Positions 1 to 6,013 of a stretch of 6,013 nucleotides of DNA are shown here, piece after piece. Every line of letters begins with the position of its first letter. Within the stretch, counting starts at the first letter, position 1. This DNA comes from Sphingomonas bacterium. GTDB lineage: Bacteria > Pseudomonadota > Alphaproteobacteria > Sphingomonadales > Sphingomonadaceae. A program made the position numbers and the translations under genes. The stretch spans positions 1 to 6,013 of the forward strand of contig NZ_CAHJWX010000137.1 in assembly GCF_903643065.1 (NCBI RefSeq), given 5' to 3'. Below the pieces are notes generated by a model, which was given only the letters and a program-made list of their open reading frames with translations, was not told where the DNA came from and did no database searches.

Positions 1-464
1 CGGCGGTGAAAGCGATGGCGCTCGCCCTCGTACAGCGCGGACTGGACCGCGTGGCCGATCCCGGCGATCACCGCCAGCGTCCAGCCGGACGCGGTGCCGA
101 TCGAGGTCGCGACGACCAGATAGGCCGCGACGAAGACCAGGTGATCGCACATGCCGTCCAGCGCACGGCCCCAGGCGCTGCTGGTGCCGGTGGCGCGCGC
201 GACCTTGCCGTCCAGCCCGTCCGCGACCAGCCAGGCCAGCATCAGCAACAGCGCGAGCACGACCGCCGCCGGCGAGCGCCACCACCTCAACGCCGCCGCC
301 GCGCCGAGCCCGAGCGCCAGACCCGTCACCGACACCGCGTCCGCCGACACGCGCGCGCGCAACGCCGGCGCCAGCAGGGCGGAGGCGAGCGGGTGGATCA
401 GCCAGCGGTTCGAAGGGTCCTCGATCCGGAGATCGCGCGATCCGTCCGGGGGAGGCGTTGTCAT
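1..464 (-). CDS. CDP-alcohol phosphatidyltransferase family protein (partial, C-terminus beyond left edge)
   Basis: Integral membrane enzyme of the class that transfers a phosphoalcohol from a CDP-alcohol (CDP-diacylglycerol or similar) to an acceptor alcohol in phospholipid synthesis. Read directly: 154 codons from an ATG at 464-462, open to the left edge. Residues 82-107 carry the complete family signature DxxDGxxARx8GxxxDxxxD: D82, D85, G86, A89, R90, G99, D103 and D107 are all present, so the metal and CDP site is intact. A hydrophobic helix at about 64-81 leads into the signature, and others lie near 42-58, 109-121 and 127-140, as expected for the fold. A GAAGG Shine-Dalgarno lies 4 nt upstream of the start. 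It lies downstream of nadE on the same strand with a 127-bp gap, so co-transcription is possible but unproven. The acceptor cannot be told from this fragment: phosphatidylglycerophosphate, inositol phosphate and phosphatidylserine synthases share the motif. Confidence 0.93.
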   Translation of the reverse strand, partial: MTTPPPDGSRDLRIEDPSNRWLIHPLASALLAPALRARVSADAVSVTGLALGLGAAAALRWWRSPAAVVLALLLMLAWLVADGLDGKVARATGTSSAWGRALDGMCDHLVFVAAYLVVATSIGTASGWTLAVIAGIGHAVQSALYEGERHRFHR

Positions 465-591
465 CAGGCCTTCACATTGCGCCCCCGCGCCCCTTTTTGC
501 AAGGCGGCGGCGCCACCCGGCGGGATCGCGATCCGCTACGGTGTGGCGCCGGTGGCACAGAGGCGGGTGACCAAGTCGATCGCGAGCGAGT
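465..591. other. Intergenic region between nadE and the phosphatidyltransferase gene, with a perfect 12-bp palindrome
   Basis: This 127-bp gap lies downstream of nadE and upstream of the phosphatidyltransferase gene, both on the minus strand. It holds a perfect 12-bp palindrome, GGATCGCGATCC, at 523-534, and an imperfect palindrome around 541-558 (TGTG...CACA arms, one mismatch and one G-T pair). Neither is followed by a T-run on the minus strand, so neither is a convincing intrinsic terminator. No clear -35/-10 pair was found for the phosphatidyltransferase gene. The palindrome could be an operator or could be chance in GC-rich DNA. Confidence 0.4.
469..473 (-). promoter_or_regulatory. Shine-Dalgarno of the CDP-alcohol phosphatidyltransferase gene
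   Basis: GAAGG on the minus strand, 4 nt before the ATG at 464. It supports this start. An ATG slightly further upstream is followed at once by TGA and cannot be used. Confidence 0.6.
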
Positions 592-2634
<2,043 letters not shown>

Positions 2635-2733
2635 GGGAAAGGTGTAAGCCTGAATCACGTCATGCTGAACCTATTTCACCATCCGGGCGGTGCGCCGCCT
2701 GACAAGCCGGTCGCACGTGTTGCCGTCGCGCGT
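2635..2733. other. Divergent upstream region between nadE and the ArsC-family gene
   Basis: With copy B this is the only space for both promoters: about 120 bp between start codons, of which 52 bp are repeat. The unique spacer at 2685-2733 is GC-rich and shows no convincing -35/-10 pair. On the minus strand a TACACC ends 6 nt before the nadE ATG with TTCAGC 17 nt before it. This would fit a leaderless transcript, but each hexamer matches consensus at only 3 of 6 positions. Confidence 0.3.
2659..2684 (+). repeat. REP-like palindromic repeat, copy A
   Basis: A 26-bp unit starting GTCATGCTG and ending TTTCACCATCC. It folds on itself: ATGCTGAA at 2662-2669 pairs with TTCACCAT at 2675-2682 around a 5-nt loop, with one C-C mismatch. 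It matches the reverse complement of copy B (2734-2759) at 21 of 26 positions. I recall closely similar elements (GTCATGCTGAACTTGTTTCAGCATCC) scattered between genes of sphingomonad genomes; that is memory, not a search. The copy abuts the 5' end of nadE. Confidence 0.7.
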
Positions 2734-2759
2734 GGATGCTGAAACAAGGCCAGCATGAC
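2734..2759 (-). repeat. REP-like palindromic repeat, copy B (inverted relative to copy A)
   Basis: Read on the minus strand it begins GTCATGCTGG and ends TTTCAGCATCC. On the plus strand ATGCTG at 2736-2741 pairs perfectly with CAGCAT at 2751-2756 around a 9-nt loop, AAACAAGGC. The last bases of the unit are the ATG of the ArsC-family gene and the loop contains its Shine-Dalgarno. Copies A and B are in opposite orientation, 49 bp apart, the arrangement of a paired REP element (REPIN/BIME-like). Confidence 0.7.
2746..2749 (+). promoter_or_regulatory. Shine-Dalgarno of the ArsC-family gene, inside repeat copy B
   Basis: AAGG, 5 nt before the ATG at 2755, in the loop of the repeat hairpin at 2736-2756. 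The commoner repeat version, as I remember it, reads AAGTTC here on this strand; this copy reads AAGGCC, which creates the Shine-Dalgarno. Confidence 0.5.
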
Positions 2760-3117
2760 AGTGACACTGCACGGCATCCGCGATTGCGACACCGTCAAGA
2801 AGGCGCGCGCCTGGCTCGACGCGGCCGGCGTCGCCTACGCGTTCCACGACTACAAGACCGCCGGCGTCCCGGAGCAGGCGCTGCGCACCTGGGTCGACCG
2901 CCTCGGCTGGGAATCGCTACTCAATCGCGCCGGCACCACCTTCCGCAAGCTCCCCGACGCCGACAAGGCCGATCTCGACGCTCCCCGCGCGGTCTCGCTG
3001 ATGCTGGCCCATTCGTCCGCGATCCGTCGCCCCGTCCTGGTCCACGGCGACGCGCTGCTGGTCGGTTTCGATCCCGCCCGTGATGCTCGACAGCTCCGGA
3101 CGGCCACCGACCATTGA
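2755..3117 (+). CDS. ArsC/Spx-family thioredoxin-fold protein (YffB-like putative reductase)
   Basis: A 120-aa cytoplasmic protein of the arsenate reductase-related family. It opens with the family's beta strand and nucleophile loop, TLHGIRDCDTVKKARAWL, with the single cysteine C11 followed by the DTVKKA helix. It has the RRPVL segment at 91-95 (the loop holding the cis-proline and an active-site arginine) and VGFDP at 103-107 near the end. With one cysteine and the DCDTVKKA loop it resembles YffB-type proteins, which are thought to be glutathione-dependent thiol reductases, more than true arsenate reductases. No other arsenic gene is nearby, so arsenate resistance should not be assumed. Only the ATG at 2755 leaves the first strand intact. 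It ends in tandem stops, TGATGA. The last dozen residues (ARQLRTATDH) look unlike the usual family tail. It converges on the minus-strand gene ending at 3142. Confidence 0.9.
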   Translation: MTVTLHGIRDCDTVKKARAWLDAAGVAYAFHDYKTAGVPEQALRTWVDRLGWESLLNRAGTTFRKLPDADKADLDAPRAVSLMLAHSSAIRRPVLVHGDALLVGFDPARDARQLRTATDH

Positions 3118-3141
3118 TGATCTTGCCGGCCGAGCGCGCCT

Positions 3142-3912
3142 TCAAGGCTCGATGAAGCTTGATCGATCGAGGTCGTCGGGGAACGGGGTGCTGCCGTCGG
3201 GCCGTGTGATCGGCGCTTGGCGGAACGAGCGCAGCCACGGCAACGCCGCGAGCACCCGACTCGGCGGATCGAGTCCGACCGGCTGCTCGCCGGTTCCCAG
3301 CGAGAACGGATCGGCGGCGAGCGGCTTCAGCATGACGCGGCGCAGGCGATAACCCCGCCCGAAAGTCGCGGCGAGATCGAGCGGGTCGACCTGAACGATG
3401 CTGGCCGGATCGCGCGGGTCGCGGAATGTGACGAGGTACGGCACCGGTGAGAAGAAGGGGAGGTCGGCCATGCCGTCCCCGTCCGCGTCGCGATCGGCGC
3501 TCCGCTGCGGCGCCTGTCCGGTGGTGAGCTCCGCACGGATCGCTTCGCTGTTCGCGAGCCATTCCGGCGGGCCGATGCCGGTGGGCGTGCGCGTAAACAG
3601 GACGAGCAACTTGCGTCCATCGGGCAGGTCCACCATCGGGGCCTCGCCGCGATAGCTGGTCCGGTCCGCGCCCGGGCACATCCAGCCGCACCAATGCACC
3701 GGCGCCACCTCGCGGGTCACCCGCACGGGGCTGGCGGCCGTGCGGTCGCCCGCGGGTGTCGCCACGGAGAGGATGAGCGTGAAGTTCGCCTCAAGATCCC
3801 CCGGATCGGCAGGGCGCGGGCGCGTGCACCCGTTCTGCACCATCAGCGCGCCCAGCGCGGCGATGGTGCGCAGACGGCGGTCGGGCGACCGGGTCGGGTT
3901 CGGCGGTGCCAT
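3142..3912 (-). CDS. Unrecognised probable exported or lipid-anchored protein with a DxDxDG loop
   Basis: I do not recognise this 256-aa protein. Seen in it: a basic N-terminus (MAPPNPTRSPDRRLR), a short hydrophobic stretch at 16-25 (TIAALGALMV) and C29 in VQNGC, which looks like a lipoprotein signal although the lipobox is poor (Q at -3, N at -2). A body with HWCGWMCPG at 73-81 (C75 and C79, a CxxxC pair) follows, then DLPDGRKLLVLFTRTPTG, then DRDADGDGMADL at 140-151. The last matches the DxDxDGxxD calcium loop of EF-hand/thrombospondin-3-like repeats. The C-terminal third is rich in Pro, Leu and Arg and ends DDLDRSSFIEP. I infer an envelope protein, possibly calcium-stabilised. The start at 3912 was chosen because the upstream in-frame GTG at 3975 adds 21 residues that spoil the signal. 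The Shine-Dalgarno is weak. It is divergent from the DUF427 gene, 103 bp away, and codon bias is like its neighbours. Confidence 0.8.
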   Translation of the reverse strand: MAPPNPTRSPDRRLRTIAALGALMVQNGCTRPRPADPGDLEANFTLILSVATPAGDRTAASPVRVTREVAPVHWCGWMCPGADRTSYRGEAPMVDLPDGRKLLVLFTRTPTGIGPPEWLANSEAIRAELTTGQAPQRSADRDADGDGMADLPFFSPVPYLVTFRDPRDPASIVQVDPLDLAATFGRGYRLRRVMLKPLAADPFSLGTGEQPVGLDPPSRVLAALPWLRSFRQAPITRPDGSTPFPDDLDRSSFIEP

Positions 3913-3987
3913 CTCGCCACGTTGCGCGACGCTAGCTTGCCATTTCGTGAAACAACTCCCGCCGCTGGTCCGCACCGACGCGCACCG

Positions 3988-3993
3988 CTATAC
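3988..3993 (+). promoter_or_regulatory. Possible -10 box for the DUF427-panB cluster
   Basis: CTATAC (or TATACC one base on, 4 of 6 to TATAAT) is the only AT-rich hexamer just upstream of the strong Shine-Dalgarno at 4003. A matching -35 is poor: CTGGTC at 3965-3970, 18 nt upstream of TATACC. It would give a very short leader. The rest of 3913-4015 must also hold the promoter of the divergent minus-strand gene, for which I see only TTGTTT...TAGCGT with a 15-nt spacer. Confidence 0.25.
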
Positions 3994-4002
3994 CTGCCCC
4001 GC

Positions 4003-4008
4003 AAGGAG
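4003..4008 (+). promoter_or_regulatory. Strong Shine-Dalgarno of the DUF427 gene
   Basis: AAGGAG, 7 nt before the ATG at 4016. It fixes that start over the in-frame codons upstream, which extend back to 3740 without a comparable site. Confidence 0.85.
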
Positions 4009-4015
4009 ACCGCCC

Positions 4016-4297
4016 ATGCCCACCGCCACCTGGAACGGCCATGTCATCGCCAGCTCGGACGACACGGTCGTGGTCGAGGGCAATCACTATTTCCCCGCCG
4101 ACAGCATCGACCCGGCGCTGATCGAGGACAGCGCCACCCACACGACCTGCCCGTGGAAGGGGATCGCCAGCTACAAGACGTTGGTCGTGGACGGCGCGCG
4201 CAACCCGGACGCCGCCTGGTTCTATCCCGATCCCAAGCCGGCCGCGAAGGAGATTGCCGGCCGCTACGCTTTCTGGAAGGGCGTGAAGGTCGCGTAA
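4016..4297 (+). CDS. DUF427 domain-containing protein
   Basis: A 93-aa soluble protein, a single DUF427 domain (Pfam PF04248, a small beta-rich fold of unsettled biochemical role, sometimes labelled nucleotidyltransferase-like on weak grounds). Family landmarks in order: TWNGHVIASSDDTVVVEGNHYFP at 5-27, TTCPWKGIASYKTL at 43-56 with the conserved C45, W47, K48 and G49, then DAAWFYPDPKPAA at 65-77, ending FWKGVKV. It is full length for the single-domain form. The start follows an excellent AAGGAG site. It is the first gene of a tight plus-strand cluster, with 9 nt to the membrane-protein gene. No signal peptide is seen. Its function is unknown, and nothing here ties it mechanistically to pantothenate synthesis. 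Confidence 0.93.
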   Translation: MPTATWNGHVIASSDDTVVVEGNHYFPADSIDPALIEDSATHTTCPWKGIASYKTLVVDGARNPDAAWFYPDPKPAAKEIAGRYAFWKGVKVA

Positions 4298-4305
4298 GGG
4301 GAGGG
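4298..4305 (+). promoter_or_regulatory. Shine-Dalgarno of the membrane-protein gene
   Basis: A GGGGAGGG run directly after the DUF427 stop. The GGAGG core is only 2 nt from the ATG at 4307 but 5 nt from the ATG at 4310, so the second of the two adjacent ATGs may be the one really used. Confidence 0.6.
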
Positions 4306-4306
4306 C

Positions 4307-4741
4307 ATGATGACGAGGACGCCGCCGCCGCTCTGGTTCCGGGTCGCCGCCGTGCTGCTGCTGCTCTGGGCCCTGGTCGGCGTCGCCAGCTTCGCCATGG
4401 ATCGCGCGATGACGCCCGCCGCGCTGGCGCGGATGAGCGACTATGACCGTCAGCTCTACGCCTCGCGGCCCGCCTGGACGATCCTCGCCTATGGCATCGG
4501 CACCGTCGCCGGCCTGATCGGCACGATCGCGCTGGTGGCGCGCCGCCGCGACGCGCTCGGCTGGTTCGTGGTGTCGCTGGTCGGGATCGCCCTGCTGTTC
4601 GGCTGGACGCTGGGCGCGACCAACCTCGTCGCGGTCAAGGGCGTCGCCGCCGCCGCGCTGTTCCCGCTCGTCATCGCCTTGCTGTGCCTCCTCGAAATCG
4701 CGCTCGCCCGCCACGCCGCGCGCCGGGGCTGGATCGGCTGA
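4307..4741 (+). CDS. Small four-helix inner membrane protein
   Basis: A 144-aa protein (143 if the second ATG, at 4310, is used) with four clear hydrophobic segments at about 11-30, 57-78, 84-104 and 112-133, separated by short charged loops (RRRDA at 79-83). Between helices 1 and 2 is a periplasmic-sized stretch with [23 protein letters not shown]. This pattern, helix then a short M-x-L-x-x-(L/M)-x-x-x-x-x-x-L loop, a PAW motif and a GxxGTxALxxRR turn, recalls a small family sometimes auto-annotated as 'sugar transporter'. I would not adopt that name, since four helices with no transport motif do not support it. The stop codon TGA shares its last base with the panB ATG (TGATG), so translational coupling to panB is likely. 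Function unknown. Confidence 0.88.
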   Translation: MMTRTPPPLWFRVAAVLLLLWALVGVASFAMDRAMTPAALARMSDYDRQLYASRPAWTILAYGIGTVAGLIGTIALVARRRDALGWFVVSLVGIALLFGWTLGATNLVAVKGVAAAALFPLVIALLCLLEIALARHAARRGWIG

Positions 4742-5619
4742 TGTCCACCACCTTCACCATCGACGCCGCCACCAGCCGCGCGACTCCCGTCGCGGCGCCG
4801 ATGAAGCGGCTGACCATCCCGGCGGTGCGCGCGCGCAAGGCGGCGATCGCGGCGGGGACGGGCGCGCCGCTCGTGATGCTCACCGCCTATACCGTGCGGA
4901 CCGCGCAGCTGCTCGATCCGCATTGCGACCTGTTGCTGGTCGGCGACAGCCTGGGGCAGGTGGTCTATGGCCTGCCGTCCACCGTCCCGGTCACGCTGGA
5001 GATGATGGCCGCGCATGGCGCCGCCGTGGTGCGGGGCTCGTTCGCCGCCGCCGTCGTCATCGACATGCCGTTCGGCAGCTACGAGGCGTCGCCCGAACAG
5101 GCGTTCGGGTCCGCCGCGCGGCTGCTCAAGGAGACCGGCGCGGCCGCGGTCAAGCTGGAGGGCGGCGCGGCGATGGCCCCCACGGTGCGCTTCCTGTCCG
5201 AACGCGGCATCCCGGTCATGGGCCATGTCGGGCTCACCCCGCAGGCGGTGAACCAGCTCGGCGGCTACGGCGCGCGCGGCCGCACGCCCGACGAGGCCGA
5301 CAAGATCGTCGGCGACGCGCAGGCGGTCGCGCAGGCCGGCGCCTTTGCCCTGGTGGTGGAGGGCGTCGTCGAGTCGATCGCGGTGGCGATCACGCGCACG
5401 GTCGATTGCCCCACCATCGGCATCGGCGCGTCCGCCGCGTGCGACGGCCAGGTGCTGGTCGCCGAGGACATGCTGGGCCTGTTCGAGCGCGTGCCCCGCT
5501 TCGTCAAGCGCTTCGCCGCGCTGGGCCCCGCGATCGACGCCGCCGCCGCCGCCTTTGCCGCCGATGTCCGCGCCCGCGCCTTTCCCGGCCCCGATCAGGT
5601 CTATCCCGACCGGCGCTGA
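4741..5619 (+). CDS. panB: 3-methyl-2-oxobutanoate hydroxymethyltransferase (ketopantoate hydroxymethyltransferase)
   Basis: First committed step of pantothenate (and so CoA) synthesis: transfers a hydroxymethyl group from 5,10-methylene-THF to alpha-ketoisovalerate, giving ketopantoate; cytoplasmic. The 292-aa sequence is an intact TIM-barrel enzyme. Metal and substrate residues by alignment from memory with E. coli PanB: D69 in LLVGDSLG, D108 in [10 protein letters not shown]140 in AVKLEGG, and the catalytic acid E207 in LVVEGV. Also seen are [17 protein letters not shown] (160-176) and [16 protein letters not shown] (225-240). The 25-residue lead before the first conserved strand and the LTAYT variant are normal for alphaproteobacteria as I recall them. 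The start at 4741 (MSTTFTID) has only a weak GGAT 6 nt upstream; the one-base overlap with the preceding stop suggests reinitiation. M21 (4801) is a less likely start. No panC is in the window. Confidence 0.97.
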   Translation: MSTTFTIDAATSRATPVAAPMKRLTIPAVRARKAAIAAGTGAPLVMLTAYTVRTAQLLDPHCDLLLVGDSLGQVVYGLPSTVPVTLEMMAAHGAAVVRGSFAAAVVIDMPFGSYEASPEQAFGSAARLLKETGAAAVKLEGGAAMAPTVRFLSERGIPVMGHVGLTPQAVNQLGGYGARGRTPDEADKIVGDAQAVAQAGAFALVVEGVVESIAVAITRTVDCPTIGIGASAACDGQVLVAEDMLGLFERVPRFVKRFAALGPAIDAAAAAFAADVRARAFPGPDQVYPDRR

Positions 5620-5630
5620 CCCTTTCGCTC

Positions 5631-5657
5631 GCGCGGGGCTTCGGCTAGGCGCCGCGC
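5631..5657 (+). terminator. Weak hairpin after panB (possible terminator or attenuator)
   Basis: GCGCGG at 5631-5636 pairs with CCGCGC at 5652-5657, and a C(UUCG)G tetraloop core sits inside at 5639-5644. An alternative pairing joins CGGCGC at 5611-5616 with GCGCCG at 5649-5654. Only CTT follows, not a U-run, so intrinsic termination is doubtful. The hairpin ends 12 nt before the Shine-Dalgarno of the next gene. Confidence 0.3.
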
Positions 5658-5669
5658 CTTACCCCTGTC

Positions 5670-5673
5670 GGAG
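5670..5673 (+). promoter_or_regulatory. Shine-Dalgarno deciding a TTG start
   Basis: GGAG, 6 nt before TTG at 5680-5682. There is no in-frame ATG or GTG that would leave the conserved N-terminus of the YfgM-like protein intact, so the rare TTG start is favoured. Confidence 0.65.
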
Positions 5674-5679
5674 TAGTCC

Positions 5680-6013
5680 TTGGCCAAGCCGCCCGTGCCC
5701 GCGAACGACGCCTTCCTGCGCGAGGTCGATGACGAGCTGCGTCGCGACGAGCTGGTCGCCGCCTGGCGTCGCTGGGGCCGCGTCGGCATCGTCGCGCTGC
5801 TCGTCGCGCTGGCCGCCTTCGCCGGCTGGCTGTGGTGGCGCGCGCACCAGGAACAGGTCGCCGGCCGCGAGGGCGAGCAGCTCCAGGCCGCGTACGACCA
5901 GGCCGCCGCCGGGCAGGACCGGCAGGCGCAGGGCTGCGCAGCGACGACGGCTACGACGTTCTCGTTACGGGCATGGTACCGGCCGGCGCGGACGTAACCG
6001 ACCTCGGCGGCGG
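5680..6013 (+). CDS. YfgM-like TPR membrane protein, frame disrupted and partial at right edge
   Basis: N-terminal part of a single-pass inner membrane protein of the YfgM/TPR_21 family. These have a cytoplasmic N-terminus, one helix and a periplasmic TPR domain, and are linked to the Sec translocon and periplasmic chaperones. Seen: MAKPPVPANDAFLREVDDELRRDELVAAWRRWG (1-33), a helix at about 34-53 (VGIVALLVALAAFAGWLWW), then HQEQVAGREGEQLQAAYDQAAAGQDRQAQ (56-84), a good family match to about residue 84. After about 5930 the frame reads CAATTATTFSLRAWYRPART and stops at 5995-5997. One frame over, from CTG at 5934, it reads LRSDDGYDVLVTGMVPAGADVTDLGG and stays open to the edge; SDDGY resembles the continuation I expect (SDxDGYR). 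A one-base loss near the GGG at 5931-5933 would explain this, whether real or a sequencing/contig-end error. In E. coli yfgM is followed by bamB and der, so those may lie to the right. Confidence 0.75.

Noticed and set aside
2755..3117. Arsenate resistance gene arsC
   Set aside because: The fold fits the family, but a single cysteine with the DCDTVKKA loop and no ars neighbours fits a YffB-like protein better, so no arsC symbol was given.
3118..3141. The 24-bp gap between the convergent genes, searched for a bidirectional terminator
   Set aside because: Only a 4-bp CTTG/CAAG pairing and a GCCGGC palindrome are present, with no U-run; not enough to call.
3148..3171. Inverted repeat CTCGAT...ATCGAG at the end of the minus-strand gene, considered as a convergent terminator
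   Set aside because: The stem is only 6 bp with a 12-nt loop, lies inside the coding sequence and has no T-run on either side.
2921..3694. A 257-codon minus-strand open frame overlapping the ArsC-family gene and the unrecognised exported protein
   Set aside because: Composition is dominated by Arg, Gly, Ala and Pro without domains. It overlaps two better-supported genes in other frames.
3694..4446. A 250-codon plus-strand open frame across the DUF427 gene
   Set aside because: It is one frame off the DUF427 and membrane-protein genes, Arg-rich, and without a ribosome binding site at its start.
4489..5226. A 245-codon minus-strand open frame across the membrane-protein gene and panB
   Set aside because: Low-complexity Arg/His/Asp/Gly composition, antisense to a confident panB; a shadow frame.

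Overview
The window is very GC-rich and gene-dense, with codon third positions almost always G or C. The proteins have an alphaproteobacterial, most likely sphingomonad (Sphingomonadaceae) flavour. Reasons are the PanB N-terminus and its [13 protein letters not shown] motif, the glutamine-dependent fused NAD synthetase, the panB-to-TPR-protein gene order, and a REP-like palindrome with the core GTCATGCTG...TTTCAGCATCC that I associate from memory with sphingomonad intergenic regions. Nothing points to a plasmid, phage or island. This looks like ordinary chromosomal housekeeping sequence with a few local oddities.

Layout. Positions 1-464 (minus) hold the N-terminal part of a CDP-alcohol phosphatidyltransferase that runs off the left edge. 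Positions 592-2634 (minus) hold nadE. Positions 2635-2754 are a short divergent region dominated by two inverted copies of the palindromic repeat. Positions 2755-3117 (plus) encode a small ArsC/Spx-family thioredoxin-fold protein, which converges on an unrecognised probable exported or lipid-anchored protein at 3142-3912 (minus). From 4016 a plus-strand cluster begins: a DUF427 protein, a four-helix membrane protein, panB, and a YfgM-like TPR protein whose frame is broken just before the right edge.

How the genes relate. NadE makes NAD and PanB makes ketopantoate for pantothenate and CoA, so two cofactor pathways are represented without being physically linked. The DUF427, membrane-protein and panB genes are spaced or overlapped tightly enough to be one transcription unit, with panB probably translationally coupled to the membrane-protein gene. 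The YfgM-like gene has its own Shine-Dalgarno and a TTG start, with a possible hairpin between it and panB.

I see no previously undescribed multi-gene system. The observations most worth a second look are: (1) the repeat copy that appears to supply both ribosome binding site and start codon of the ArsC-family gene; (2) the frame disruption near the right edge; (3) the unrecognised protein with a DxDxDG calcium-loop-like motif. There is no stretch over 300 bases without a gene.
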